This document shows positions 53,131 through 61,854 of a stretch of DNA of 64,000 bases, in pieces (the stretch's first letter is position 1; every line of letters begins with the position of its first letter). The stretch is taken from positions 8,431-72,430 of the forward strand of contig JBFMBP010000097.1 in NCBI GenBank assembly GCA_040755155.1, given 5' to 3'. The notes under the pieces are model-generated. The model searched no databases and was not told the DNA's origin. It saw only the letters and a program-made list of their open reading frames with translations. The position numbers and the translations under genes were made by a program. The stretch comes from Candidatus Omnitrophota bacterium (lineage in GTDB: Bacteria; Hinthialibacterota; Hinthialibacteria; Hinthialibacterales; Hinthialibacteraceae).

Positions 53131-54786
53131 TCATTCTGATTCTATTTCTTGAGTTTCACTCGCTGAAAGAGCAGGTTGTTTAGAATCAATATCTTGTTCA
53201 ATGATTCTTTTCTTCAATTCAAGACTGAAAGCTTTGCAACGTCCAAAAAAGAATGAATCATAATCATCATTATATATATTATATTTTTCTATATTGATAA
53301 GATGTGTTTTCATACATATATCCAAATTCTTATTCTGTTTTGAGAATTTTTTAATATATTTTGATGGTGCTTGTGCTCGAATTTCTCTTTTATTCAAGTA
53401 ATCATCAACGATAGTAATATTGGCTATATGATTAATAAATCTGTATTCTTCTCCTTTTTTCTCCATAAATGATATGGGGAAGAAATGATGGAAATTCCTA
53501 CTATTGGCTTGCTTTAACCAATCATTACTCAAGCGAACCACTGAATTATCAATAAAAGATTTTGGTTCATGAAAAGCAAGAATGCACAAAAGTGCTTTTA
53601 TATAAGACCTTCCAACGGAAAACCACCCATTTTCATTAATGAAATCATCACTTGTATCAACAGCCCAATCGTACTTTGGTAGTTCTCCTTGGATAATAGC
53701 ATCCATTTTTAATATATCTTGAGACAATCTGGTATCTACGCTTTGTGAATATCGACCTCCAAGTGAAACGCGCCAAAAAAAATCCTGCATATAATTCAAG
53801 GCTTGTCCAATCGGTTTTCGTTTTGTTTTATAGAAATAATATGCAAACGGAACTATCAGATTGGGATATGGCAGAAGCCGCGAGACGGGGATGCGAAATG
53901 TATTACGAAAAAAATCGACAGCGCTTTTTATGGCGTCCATCGCATCAGGCCAAATATCTATTACTTTATTACGAGGTAATCTCAAAATTTCTTTTTTCCT
54001 GCATTCTTTGATTAAAAGGATTGATACCGTTTGTAAGACCACTGAATCAGGAATTGTGCCATAATCTACATCCTTTAGTTCGCTGATGAGTTCATCGTAT
54101 TTCTCAGCTAGATCGAAATCCTGTATAGAATCAAATGTTTTCGCAACCATAATTTCAAAAACAGATAGTGGCTTTCCGCTCACATTAAGCCTGGTGAAAA
54201 TTTCAGTAGCGACGTCGATGGAAGCCTCTTTGATCAAGACGCTTGAGAATTGGTAAGCATTAATACGGTCCTTGAATTTCTGTATCTTGTCTTGGCAGGT
54301 TTCAGGATAAGCCGTAAGATCTTTAAGTTTTCCATATAAAAGATCGTGTAGTTTTATGACATGATGATGATTGTTTTCATCCCTGGCCGTAAGGACGATT
54401 GATTCATCTTCATTCGATTCGAGATCAAGAAAGAACTCAGAATAATCATCTTCATGATCCTCGCGATAAATCTTCAATCCCTTAATGCTGGCGAATAGCG
54501 TAGTAAGGCGTTGTTGTCCATCAAGTACATACTGAACATAATCCCCTTCCGGCGTATCAGGTAAATCCAATCCACCAAGATTACGTAATGCCCGAAGTTC
54601 TTCTTTGGTCTTCCAGAATATGAAAGTACCGATCGGATATCCTTTGACGATACTGTCCAATAATTTAGCTGATTTATCTTTACTCCAAACAAAATCTCGT
54701 TGGAATTGAGGAATTTTGATAATACCTTTTTCAATGTCGCTCATTAATGATGTGAATATTAAAGATTGAGGTTCGGGCAGATTCAT
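53131..54786 (-). CDS. DUF262/HNH (GmrSD-like) restriction-type protein
   Basis: 551 residues. The N-terminal DUF262 domain has IPQFQRDFVWSKDKSAKLLDSIVKGYPIG and YVLDGQQRLTTLFASI, the ParB-like nucleotide-binding motifs of GmrS. The C-terminal region has RNFHHFFPISFM, a His-rich HNH-type (DUF1524/GmrD-like) nuclease motif, followed by NHIANITIVDDYLN. Proteins of this architecture cut modified (glucosylated) phage DNA. AT-rich compared with flanking genes and flanked by inverted repeats, so probably acquired. Single-gene form; targets are not known. Confidence 0.85.
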   Translation of the reverse strand: MNLPEPQSLIFTSLMSDIEKGIIKIPQFQRDFVWSKDKSAKLLDSIVKGYPIGTFIFWKTKEELRALRNLGGLDLPDTPEGDYVQYVLDGQQRLTTLFASIKGLKIYREDHEDDYSEFFLDLESNEDESIVLTARDENNHHHVIKLHDLLYGKLKDLTAYPETCQDKIQKFKDRINAYQFSSVLIKEASIDVATEIFTRLNVSGKPLSVFEIMVAKTFDSIQDFDLAEKYDELISELKDVDYGTIPDSVVLQTVSILLIKECRKKEILRLPRNKVIDIWPDAMDAIKSAVDFFRNTFRIPVSRLLPYPNLIVPFAYYFYKTKRKPIGQALNYMQDFFWRVSLGGRYSQSVDTRLSQDILKMDAIIQGELPKYDWAVDTSDDFINENGWFSVGRSYIKALLCILAFHEPKSFIDNSVVRLSNDWLKQANSRNFHHFFPISFMEKKGEEYRFINHIANITIVDDYLNKREIRAQAPSKYIKKFSKQNKNLDICMKTHLINIEKYNIYNDDYDSFFFGRCKAFSLELKKRIIEQDIDSKQPALSASETQEIESE

Positions 54787-54812
54787 GACTTGTTCTTCCT
54801 CCCGGATTGACA

Positions 54813-54967
54813 GGGTGGCAAAGGCAGGTTATTTCTGCCTTTGATCATTCCCATTAATTTAAAAAAATCTTAGGTAATTTGTTTTACGACCGGGGTGGCA
54901 AGGGCTAGGACTTTGCCACCCCTTGAGAAATCGATCAAAGGCAGACTTCGTCTTGCCTTTGCCACCC
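54813..54967. repeat. Nested inverted repeat between DUF262 and beta-helix genes
   Basis: GGGTGGCAAAGGCAGG...GCCTTTGATC at 54813-54846 is the near inverse of GATCAAAGGCAG...GCCTTTGCCACCC at 54933-54967. Between them lies another hairpin (GGGGTGGCAAGG / CCACCCC at 54892-54924). The whole stretch can fold as one cruciform. No gene lies inside. Confidence 0.7.
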
Positions 54968-54978
54968 AATCCGAATTA

Positions 54979-56313
54979 TTATTTCTTCCTTCGGTCGTCG
55001 ATTTGAGTTTCCGCTTCGATGACATTGTCTTCCAACGCCGCTTCCCCCGCCTTTTCCTCGATGATAATTCCGACGGTTTGAGTTTGTTTATCTTTGGCGC
55101 GCGTATCGCGGATTTGGTTTTTGCTAAAGACGAGGCCGTTGGTTTCACCCCTCACCCGGATGCCCGCCGTTCCCGGCTTTTCTCCGTTATTTTCGATGAC
55201 GTTTTCTTCCAAGCGGTTGCGATGGCCGGCCATGCCCAATGTTTCGTTGCGGAAATAAACGCCTTCTTCATGGTTGAGGCGGATCGTATTATGGCGGAAC
55301 AAATTGTCGGAATCTTTATGGCCGATGGAAATGCCGTAACGTCCATTCTCTTCGGAAACGATATTTTCGAAGAGGCCGTGACGCACGCGCCAGCACAGGA
55401 ACAAGCCGTCGTTGCCGTTGCGGCGGGCGACGCAATCGCGCATCACTGGACGTTGGGAGCCGCTGCCGGGATGCAAGCCGAGATCGGCGTTCTCCTCGCT
55501 GACGCAGCCAATCACCTGAACGTCGTTGGATTGCTGAAAGCTAATGCCGTCGCCGTTGTAGTTGCGCACGACGCAATTCTGAATCACCGTCCCGAAGCCG
55601 CGATAGAGAAAGATTCCCGCTCCCCGGCAGCCGTTAAGAGCGATGTTCTTCTCCTTATTGCCGTCGATCGTCAAACCTTCAATTCGAACGCCTTCCGTAT
55701 CGTAACCGCTGACGACGGGATAGACCGTCGCGGCGTAGGCTTTGTTGTTCGCCATGCAGTCGGCGTTCAAAGGCTTGCTGATGGCCAAACGATTTCCGTC
55801 GCGGCCAATGATTCTAGCCACGGTAGTATGGAAGCCGCCAGCATTGTCGTCGGTGATCGCAACGCCAAAACCCACTTCGAAGCCAGCGGGATTTTCTACC
55901 GTAATCTGTTCTTCTCCATAATCCCCATCGATGGCCAACGGCGACGAGACGCCGTCCGCCTTGCGCAGAATCGTCTTTCCCGCTACGCCTTTAACGGCAA
56001 CGTTGGAGCGCAGATGGAGAGAATCGTACATGACGAATTCCCCCGCTCCGATCTCCACAGTTCCCCCGCCCAGTCCGGCGATGTAATCGACCGCCGCTTG
56101 CAGCGCTCGTTGGTCGCGTCCTACGAGATCGGCGTTTTCCTGGCCGACGGTAATAGAAGGAGTCTCCTTCATCGCCGATCGCATGGCTTTGGGCAGCTGT
56201 TGTTCGTCTTGAGGAGGCGAATAATCGATGCGATCTTCCGACGCAACAATGGTCAAAGGGAAAATGAAGAGAGATAATAATCCATATAGAAAATTTGAAG
56301 AACGACGGATCAT
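54979..56313 (-). CDS. Secreted right-handed beta-helix (pectate lyase-like) protein
   Basis: 444 residues from MIRRSSNFLYGLLSLFIFPLTIVA (signal) after AGGAGG. The N-terminal capping region GRDQRALQAAVDYIAGLGGGTVEIGAGEF is the pectate_lyase_3 entry sequence. About nine coils follow, e.g. CVVRNYNGDGISFQQSNDVQVIGC and FENIVSEENGRYGISIGHK, with the N-x-x-G-x-x turn pattern of PbH1 repeats. The catalytic Asp/Arg set for a specific lyase is not clear, so it may be a binding protein or an epimerase/lyase of unknown specificity. Monocistronic. Confidence 0.88.
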   Translation of the reverse strand: MIRRSSNFLYGLLSLFIFPLTIVASEDRIDYSPPQDEQQLPKAMRSAMKETPSITVGQENADLVGRDQRALQAAVDYIAGLGGGTVEIGAGEFVMYDSLHLRSNVAVKGVAGKTILRKADGVSSPLAIDGDYGEEQITVENPAGFEVGFGVAITDDNAGGFHTTVARIIGRDGNRLAISKPLNADCMANNKAYAATVYPVVSGYDTEGVRIEGLTIDGNKEKNIALNGCRGAGIFLYRGFGTVIQNCVVRNYNGDGISFQQSNDVQVIGCVSEENADLGLHPGSGSQRPVMRDCVARRNGNDGLFLCWRVRHGLFENIVSEENGRYGISIGHKDSDNLFRHNTIRLNHEEGVYFRNETLGMAGHRNRLEENVIENNGEKPGTAGIRVRGETNGLVFSKNQIRDTRAKDKQTQTVGIIIEEKAGEAALEDNVIEAETQIDDRRKK

Positions 56314-56511
56314 AATTTTCCTCCTAATCGGTTTTGTGAGCATTGCAAATCAATTTATAGAACGGAATTTCATCAAAATACCTTTGATCTTTATTCGCCG
56401 TCAAGCGGCATATAGATGCTTACAATCCCGTCATTGTCAAACGGCAATCGATTTGATACGATAAAATCAAGCCTATACCAATTACACGCCATGATCGCCG
56501 AGGATCGCGCC

Positions 56512-57252
56512 ATGAATTCGAATCAACCTCAAGCAGCCGTATTGCCCGTTAATCAAGAACCGAAACGCATCGTGATTCCCTATCAGGAAGGAGAAATGAA
56601 AATCGACGCCGTCTTCGACGAACCGCAATGGAAACAGGCGGCGATTATCTCCCCCTTTTATCTTAACAATGGAACCAAAGAAGGAACCGAAGCCACGGAA
56701 TTGCGCCTCTTTTACGACGACAAGCGTTTATATCTCGGCTGGACCTGCACCGACAGCGATATCCAGGCGACATTGACGCAGCGCGACGCCAGTCTCTGGG
56801 ACGAAGAAGTCGCCGAAGCCTTCCTCGCTCCCCACGATCCCTGCCGCTACTTCGAGCTGCAATGGAATCCATTAGGGACCATCTTCGACGCCATTATCAC
56901 GAATCAAGTCGGTTCAAATGGTTTATCGATAAAAATCAACGGGGATCATAGTTTTACCGCCCAGGAAATGAAATCGGCGGTGATTGTTGATGGAAAAATC
57001 AACGATCCCAACGTGAAGGATAAAGAATGGAGAGTGGAGGTTGCGATTCCTTTTTCCGACCTGCAAACGAAAACTCCGGTATTAGGCGACGTATGGCGGG
57101 GCGCCTTCTACCGCTATAACCGAACAACCCGAAAAGCGCTGGAATTGCTCGCCTGGTCGCCGACGCTGACGCCCTCCTTCCACGAACCCAGCCGCTTCGG
57201 CTATATCGAGTTCGGCGACCGGCCTGCGAATATACCGTTTTTGAAATATTAA
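56512..57252 (+). CDS. CBM9-like carbohydrate-binding domain protein
   Basis: 246 residues from ATG at 56512, preceded by GAGGA; the frame extends 32 codons upstream without a better start. The single domain is CBM9/DOMON-like: MKIDAVFDEPQWKQAAIISPFYLN, TELRLFYDDKRLYLGWTCTDSDI, WDEEVAEAFLAPHDPCRYFELQWNPLGTIFD, and WRVEVAIPFSDLQTKTPVLGDVWRGAFYR. No signal peptide is apparent, so the cellular site is uncertain. It would bind sugar ends in the manner of xylanase CBM9 modules. Confidence 0.82.
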   Translation: MNSNQPQAAVLPVNQEPKRIVIPYQEGEMKIDAVFDEPQWKQAAIISPFYLNNGTKEGTEATELRLFYDDKRLYLGWTCTDSDIQATLTQRDASLWDEEVAEAFLAPHDPCRYFELQWNPLGTIFDAIITNQVGSNGLSIKINGDHSFTAQEMKSAVIVDGKINDPNVKDKEWRVEVAIPFSDLQTKTPVLGDVWRGAFYRYNRTTRKALELLAWSPTLTPSFHEPSRFGYIEFGDRPANIPFLKY

Positions 57253-57420
57253 TTCATGTTACGCAGCCAGTTCGTTCACATCATTGAAAAAATCGTTCAA
57301 GAATTTCATCCCAGCCTTAAAAGGTTGGGCTATTGTCAAATGCCCCTTTTAAAGGGGCAAACGACAATAGCCCGCTGTTTTAACGGCGGGTTTTCTTTCA
57401 TCGTGCGCAACATTGAGATA
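57253..57420. repeat. MITE-like palindromic element, family 1, copy C (short)
   Basis: Left end TTCATGTTACGCAGCCAGTTC at 57254, right end GTGCGCAACATTGAG near 57407. The three hairpins (CCCAGCCTTAAAAGGTTGGG, CCCCTTTTAAAGGGG, CCCGCTGTTTTAACGGCGGG) occupy 57309-57391. It lacks about 75 bases found between the left end and the hairpins in copies A and B, so it is a deletion derivative. It separates two convergent genes. Confidence 0.75.
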
Positions 57421-57436
57421 TTAATAGAAGAATGCT

Positions 57437-58030
57437 TCACCGGCTATCCTTTTCTCGCCGCTCGATGGAAACCATGCGCCGGATTTTTCCTTTATCCGGC
57501 TCTTCTTCTATTGGCTCCGGCTCCAATTCTGGCTCTATTTCTATTGATTCCAGTTCCGGTTCCAAATCTATTGGCTCCCGTTCCAATTCCGGCTCCTCTT
57601 CGAAACGAATCGCCGGCGGGGCGTCTTGGGCCATCGGCTTGATAAACGCATCGTAACGGGCTTGGGTTTTGGCCAGGTTGTCGGAAACCGTTACGACGCG
57701 GCTGCTGAGGATTTTGATGATGGTTTCCGCGATATCGGGAGAGCGGCGGATAATCTGCTTCAGGCGGTGGCGGTTGATTTGAATCAATCCCACATCCTCC
57801 AAAGCGATCACGGTCGCCGAACGGGGACGTTCGCACAATATGGCGATTTCGCCAACTAGATCGATGGGCGCAATGACGCCCACGGGGACGTTTTCCCCAT
57901 CGATTTCCTTCTCCACTTGCAAGCGCCCTTCCACCAAGAGATAGGCGCAATTGCCCATCTCTCCCTCTTTCATCAATATGGAGCCGCTTGGAAGCCTGAC
58001 GTAATCGCCCTTTTTCAAACCTTGCAACAA
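57437..58030 (-). CDS. Cyclic nucleotide-binding domain protein with acidic tail
   Basis: 197 residues from TTG at 58030. Residues about 1-115 form a Crp-like cNMP-binding domain (LPSGSILMKEGEMGNCAYLLVEGRLQVEK, and the phosphate-binding cassette VGEIAILCERPRSATVIA). Then a helix that lacks a helix-turn-helix, so it is not a DNA-binding regulator of the Crp type. The C-terminal 60 residues are Glu/Pro-rich repeats (EPELEREPIDLEPELE and similar). It may be a regulatory module for a partner protein. The convergent gene is on the other side of copy C. Confidence 0.75.
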   Translation of the reverse strand: MLQGLKKGDYVRLPSGSILMKEGEMGNCAYLLVEGRLQVEKEIDGENVPVGVIAPIDLVGEIAILCERPRSATVIALEDVGLIQINRHRLKQIIRRSPDIAETIIKILSSRVVTVSDNLAKTQARYDAFIKPMAQDAPPAIRFEEEPELEREPIDLEPELESIEIEPELEPEPIEEEPDKGKIRRMVSIERREKDSR

Positions 58031-58216
58031 TTTCCTTCTCTTTTCTATCGAAGCGTTAAGTTCATTATAACCGTTAATTCATCTGAAAATCACGTCGAAC
58101 GAAAAGAATTCTGATTTTCCCAGCGCATCAATTCCTATCGATCGAATCGCAGATTCGATTAAAATCGGATGCGATATTCGCTTTGGAGAAAATGGATCAG
58201 GATAGTACGGCTCATC

Positions 58217-58555
58217 TCAATCCATGCCGAATACGATTTTTAAGGCGCCATAAATCGAAATCAGATAGTGCTTTTCCAGCGCTCCTTGTTTATTATAGAT
58301 GCGAGACGCATCGACAGCCCTCAATTGTTTCAAGTTGATATGACGATTCTTATCCAAGCCGTTTTCTTTGGTAGGAGAGATATTCACAACAAAAGGCCAG
58401 TTTTTATGGTCGGGAAGGATAGGGGCTATCAAGAGCGTCTTCGATCCCTTGTTTACTAGATCGCATTGCAAAATGACGCACGGTCTTTTTTTCTTGGTTT
58501 CCGCGCCTCGCGTTGGTTCCAAATCAATCCAATATATTTCCAGCCGCTTGTACAT
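58217..58555 (-). CDS. MazF/PemK-like toxin
   Basis: 112 residues from MYKRLEIYWIDLEPTRGAE, seven bases after the antitoxin stop and preceded by AAGGG. The fold markers are YWIDLEPTRGAETKKKRPCVIL, then TLLIAPILPDHKN, and NISPTKENGLDKNRHINLKQLRAVDASRI, matching PemK/MazF endoribonucleases (the conserved Arg, Thr and Pro residues). It would cut mRNA at short sequences. Paired with the antitoxin ORF 58563-58811. Confidence 0.88.
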   Translation of the reverse strand: MYKRLEIYWIDLEPTRGAETKKKRPCVILQCDLVNKGSKTLLIAPILPDHKNWPFVVNISPTKENGLDKNRHINLKQLRAVDASRIYNKQGALEKHYLISIYGALKIVFGMD

Positions 58556-58562
58556 GGCGCCC

Positions 58563-58811
58563 TTATGACGACAAGCCATCGGAGAGAGTTTCGTCCCAAT
58601 CGGATAATTCTTTTTGATACTCCGTATCTTCCGCTTCTTCTTGATTGGCTTTCCGGATGGCGGCCTCTAACAGGCGTTGTTTTTCTCTCTTGAGAAGTTG
58701 GTTGATAAAAGCGCTGCGGTTTGCGCCGCCAACCTCCGTCAGGAACGCATGAACATCGTCGTCTATTGTAAACGTAGCGCGCATCGTCATATAATCATAC
58801 TCCATACTCAT
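58563..58811 (-). CDS. MazE/RHH-like antitoxin
   Basis: 82 residues (start uncertain: ATG at 58811, 58790 or 58784). RATFTIDDDVHAFLTEVGGANRSAFINQLLKREKQRLLEAAIRKA is a ribbon-helix-helix antitoxin domain, and the acidic tail EEAEDTEYQKELSDWDETLSDG binds the toxin. Eight bases before the toxin start. It is expected to repress the pair's own promoter. Members with this pattern accompany MazF-like toxins. Confidence 0.82.
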   Translation of the reverse strand: MSMEYDYMTMRATFTIDDDVHAFLTEVGGANRSAFINQLLKREKQRLLEAAIRKANQEEAEDTEYQKELSDWDETLSDGLSS

Positions 58812-58875
58812 ACCAATATATCATATATAAACGCAAGAAGCAACGATAGCGCGATAAAATAGAGTTATGCCTGAT

Positions 58876-58919
58876 AAAAAAATCCCCCGCCCTTCGATGA
58901 AGAGATCGAAAAGGCGGGG
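58876..58919 (-). terminator. Terminator of the ffh-rplS operon
   Basis: A strong hairpin (CCCCGCC with GGCGGGG, continued by CTTCGAT/ATCGAA) followed on the minus strand by a run of seven T residues. It lies 40 bases beyond the rplS stop and ends the ribosomal and tRNA-modification operon. Confidence 0.88.
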
Positions 58920-58958
58920 AATATTTTTTGCCAGATAACGCAGGAATACTACGGCGGT

Positions 58959-59405
58959 TTATTCGTTCGTCTCGACCGTTGCCGGTTCCATCTCCATAGC
59001 GCTTTCCGCCAGGACCAGACGAGGATCGACGCCTTCCGTCAATTCCTTCTTGATGGATTTGCGGCGCGCCTTGATGCGGGTGGCTTTGCCGACGCGATCC
59101 CGCAGATAATACAACTTGGCCCGGCGCACGCGTCCCCGGCGCACGACTTTGATGGATTCGATGCGGGGGGAGTGGAGCGGAAAGTTGCGTTCGACGCCGA
59201 CGCCATAGGAAATCTTGCGCACGGTGAACGACTCGCCGAGTCCGCCGCCGGTGCGGGCGATCACGATGCCTTCATAGGCCTGGATTCTCTCTTTTTCGCC
59301 TTCGATAACGCGCGTATTCACGCGGACGGTATCCCCCGGCTGGAAAAACGGGATGTCGCTCTTCAATTGCTGTTTTTCAAAAGCGGTCAAAGCGGGATTT
59401 TCCAT
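58959..59405 (-). CDS. rplS: Ribosomal protein bL19
   Basis: 148 residues from [25 protein letters not shown] lies seven bases upstream of this ATG, so an ATG five codons earlier is not used. The bL19 signature is [58 protein letters not shown]. The C-terminal 35 residues ([13 protein letters not shown]-like extension) are longer than in E. coli. It helps form the intersubunit bridge B8. Last gene of the conserved operon. Confidence 0.97.
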   Translation of the reverse strand: MENPALTAFEKQQLKSDIPFFQPGDTVRVNTRVIEGEKERIQAYEGIVIARTGGGLGESFTVRKISYGVGVERNFPLHSPRIESIKVVRRGRVRRAKLYYLRDRVGKATRIKARRKSIKKELTEGVDPRLVLAESAMEMEPATVETNE

Positions 59406-59572
59406 TTTCAACTCCTTCATCCGGCGGCAAAGCCCCGGCTATTAATAGAATTTCTTTAGATTTCGATCAATCAAAAACAACTTGCTTTATTTCCCTTATC
59501 ATTAATCCATCCCAAGATGAAGATGGCAAGCTACGACATAAATTGAATTACAAGAAATACAAAAAAAGTATT

Positions 59573-60145
59573 TTAATCTCTTTTTCTATTCCCGCAAAGC
59601 CTGTCAAGTACGATCGCCGCGGCGCTGCGTACGGAAAGATGGTTGTACTCTCCCGCGCCTTCGATCGGTTCCAAGAGAAGATCGCAGCGGCGGATGAACT
59701 CGTCGATCAAACCCCATCCGGTTCCGAAGAGAAGGAGATACGGCCTCTCTTCCCGCGCCAAACGCTCCGCCAGTTCGAAGTAACTCGTCGTCCGTTCGCT
59801 GCGGCGGGCCGATGTCGCCGCAAGAATCGGCCTGGCGCCGTGAGTCTGGGCGATCTCCTCGACGCAATCTTCGAGATGATCTTTGATCGACATGATGGTT
59901 AAAGCGTCAGTGCGGGTTTTGTTGTAATTGACGCCGTACTCGCTTTTCCAAAATTCCGCAATGCGCCCGGCGAGATGCTTCATAATCGCCAAATGATTGA
60001 CAACGTAGTATTTCTTCACGCCAAACGTCAAACAGGAACGGGCGATGTCATGCAAGTCCAACGGCGTTATCGAAGTGGTGATAATCTCGCCGTTTTTTTT
60101 GTAGACCGGGTAATGCAACAGCGCGGCGTAGAGAGGCGCGCTCAT
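59573..60145 (-). CDS. SPOUT-family RNA methyltransferase (trmD-linked)
   Basis: 190 residues from MSAPLYAALLHYPVYKKNGEIITTSITPLDLHDIARSC; the ATG overlaps the trmD stop (ATGA) and follows GGGAGG. It is a Methyltrn_RNA_4-type SPOUT protein: FGVKKYYVVNHL, ARPILAATSARRS, LLLFGTGWGLIDEFI and SVRSAAAIVLDRL are the trefoil-knot and SAM-binding segments. Found in trmD operons of Aquificae, Thermotogae and other deep lineages. Target RNA is not established here. Confidence 0.85.
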   Translation of the reverse strand: MSAPLYAALLHYPVYKKNGEIITTSITPLDLHDIARSCLTFGVKKYYVVNHLAIMKHLAGRIAEFWKSEYGVNYNKTRTDALTIMSIKDHLEDCVEEIAQTHGARPILAATSARRSERTTSYFELAERLAREERPYLLLFGTGWGLIDEFIRRCDLLLEPIEGAGEYNHLSVRSAAAIVLDRLCGNRKRD

Positions 60146-60858
60146 CCACGGCCTCCCGCTTCGCGCTTTTTTGCCTGATCTCGCAAATAATCGGAATAGA
60201 GATCGGGACGCCGGATCATGGTGCGCATCAGCGATTGCTCCAACCGCCATTTGGCGATTTCGGCGTGATTGCCGCTGAGAAGAATCTCCGGCGCCTCCAT
60301 CCCCCGCACGGTTTGGGGACGAGTGTAGCGGGGGCAATCCAAAAGGCCGGACGTAAATGAATCCTCTTCCACCGAACCCATCGAATTGACCGCGCCGGGA
60401 ATTAAACGCACAACGGCGTCTACAATGGCCATCGCGGGAATTTCGCCGCCGGTGAGCACGAAATCGCCGATGGAGATTTCGTCGGGATGGAAATAGTCGA
60501 ACACTCTTTGATCCACCCCTTTATAATGGCCGCAGATAATGACGAGATGCTCCTTTTGCGAAAGCCTTTCCGCCGTCGCCTGGCAAAAGGTTCTTCCTTG
60601 CGGCGTTGTCAAGATAATATGGGAGGATTCGTTTTTCAGGTCTTCCACCGCTTCGATCAAAGGTTCGGCCTTCATAACCATGCCGTCGCCGCCGCCGAAT
60701 TGTTCGTCGTCGGTTTTATGGTGACGGTCATGGGTCCAATCGCGCAGATTGCGAACCGCGATCTCGACAAGGCTGGATTCGCGCGCCCGTTTGACGATGC
60801 TCTCCTCGAATGGACCGGAAAACATGTCTACGAATGTCGTAAGAATATCGATTCGCAT
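60142..60858 (-). CDS. trmD: tRNA (guanine37-N1)-methyltransferase
   Basis: 238 residues. The SPOUT fold and substrate sites are clear: DWTHDRHHKTDDEQFGGGDGMVMKAEPLIEAV, LTTPQGRTFCQATAERLSQ, HLVIICGHYKGVDQRVFDYF (SAM knot, GHYxGVDxRV), and EISIGDFVLTGGEIPAMAIVDAVVRLIPG. Asp in EEDSF is the catalytic region. It makes m1G37 in tRNAs and prevents +1 frameshifting. Preceded by rimM at 53 bases. Confidence 0.97.
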   Translation of the reverse strand: MRIDILTTFVDMFSGPFEESIVKRARESSLVEIAVRNLRDWTHDRHHKTDDEQFGGGDGMVMKAEPLIEAVEDLKNESSHIILTTPQGRTFCQATAERLSQKEHLVIICGHYKGVDQRVFDYFHPDEISIGDFVLTGGEIPAMAIVDAVVRLIPGAVNSMGSVEEDSFTSGLLDCPRYTRPQTVRGMEAPEILLSGNHAEIAKWRLEQSLMRTMIRRPDLYSDYLRDQAKKREAGGRG

Positions 60859-60911
60859 GGTATGTTCGCGCTCCTTTCAAAGATGGCTTTCTCAATCCGC
60901 CGGACGCTAAA

Positions 60912-61445
60912 TCAATCCATTTCCTCTTGCAGAGTTACGACGATGGTTTGTTCCTGTTTCCGCACTTCCTTAATCACGTCGAGAATCGCAGGCAGCAATC
61001 GTTCTTCGCCGTTCGATCCCCGCACGACCAACACGTCGCATTCGCCGGTTTCGAGCACTTCTTCGATGCGGCCTAAATCCTCGCCCGATTCCGTCACTAC
61101 GCGAGCATACAGAAAATCGGCTTCGTAATACTCGCCGGGATACTGAAGTTCCGGCAATTCGGCTTCGTCCAACCATAGAAGTGAACCGATCAGTTTTTCC
61201 GAAGCGTCGCGGCCGTCCACAGTCTTGAACTTGACGATCGGCGATTTTAAGGAACCGCGCACATAGTCCACTTCCAGTACCAAATCGGGCGATTCCAGAT
61301 GCACGCGCTTCAAATGCTCTATAAGCCGAGGATCGCAGCCGAAAGGCTGGAATTTCAGCTCGCCTTTCAAAGCGTGAGGCTTAGTAATTTTTCCGAGGTA
61401 GATGCGATCGTCCCTCAGTTTAGCTTTCCGCCGCCGAATGACCAT
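60912..61445 (-). CDS. rimM: Ribosome maturation factor RimM
   Basis: 177 residues from MVIRRRKAKLRDDRIYLGKITKPHALKGELKF (TTG 5 codons earlier is a less likely start). The N-terminal RimM barrel has GKITKPHALKGELKFQPF; the PRC barrel at the C-terminal half starts YYEADFLYARVVTESGEDLGRI and ends LLPAILDVIKEVRKQEQTIVV. It helps assemble the 30S head (with S19). Sits in the canonical order between khpA and trmD. Confidence 0.94.
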   Translation of the reverse strand: MVIRRRKAKLRDDRIYLGKITKPHALKGELKFQPFGCDPRLIEHLKRVHLESPDLVLEVDYVRGSLKSPIVKFKTVDGRDASEKLIGSLLWLDEAELPELQYPGEYYEADFLYARVVTESGEDLGRIEEVLETGECDVLVVRGSNGEERLLPAILDVIKEVRKQEQTIVVTLQEEMD

Positions 61446-61492
61446 ACGCTCACCGCTCAAACGCCCTACGGCGGATTGGAACCGATCTCGCT

Positions 61493-61735
61493 TTATTCGT
61501 TCTCTTCGGCGATTTCCACATGAACCCGCTTATTTTCCAGCGCGGCTCTCGCCGACGCCATTTGCCTCAAGGCCTGTGCGGTTCTGCCGCTGCGGCCGAT
61601 GATCTTGCCCATATCTTCCGGATTAACGCGCAGGACGTACTCAATGGCGCCGTCGTTGAGCGTCTTTTCCGTAATCGTCACGTCGTCGGGAAACCGCACC
61701 AGCGACTTGGCGAGATAAATTAAAAAATCCTTCAT
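61493..61735 (-). CDS. khpA: KH domain RNA-binding protein KhpA
   Basis: 80 residues. A single KH domain: MKDFLIYLAKSLVRFPDDVTI and VNPEDMGKIIGRSGRTAQALRQM, with the GxxG-type loop GRSG and neighbouring basic residues. It binds RNA, often with KhpB/EloR, and is typically found between rpsP and rimM, as here. GAAGGG precedes the ATG. Confidence 0.94.
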   Translation of the reverse strand: MKDFLIYLAKSLVRFPDDVTITEKTLNDGAIEYVLRVNPEDMGKIIGRSGRTAQALRQMASARAALENKRVHVEIAEENE

Positions 61736-61854
61736 GTTTTTGCAGCCCTTCCCGAAGAACGCAGGGACGCGCGCCTTTACGCCGATGGGAACGACTTTCG
61801 ACCATTCGTTCCCCCGCTTGGCTTTCGCCGGGCGACGCGCTCTTGCGCCCCCCT

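Noticed and set aside
54895-56277. Long plus-strand frame of 460 codons
   Set aside because: Antisense to the beta-helix gene, whose repeats and signal peptide are clear; it has no family features.
57256-57642. Plus-strand frame of 128 codons after the CBM9 gene
   Set aside because: Starts inside repeat copy C and then mirrors the Glu/Pro tail of the cNMP protein.
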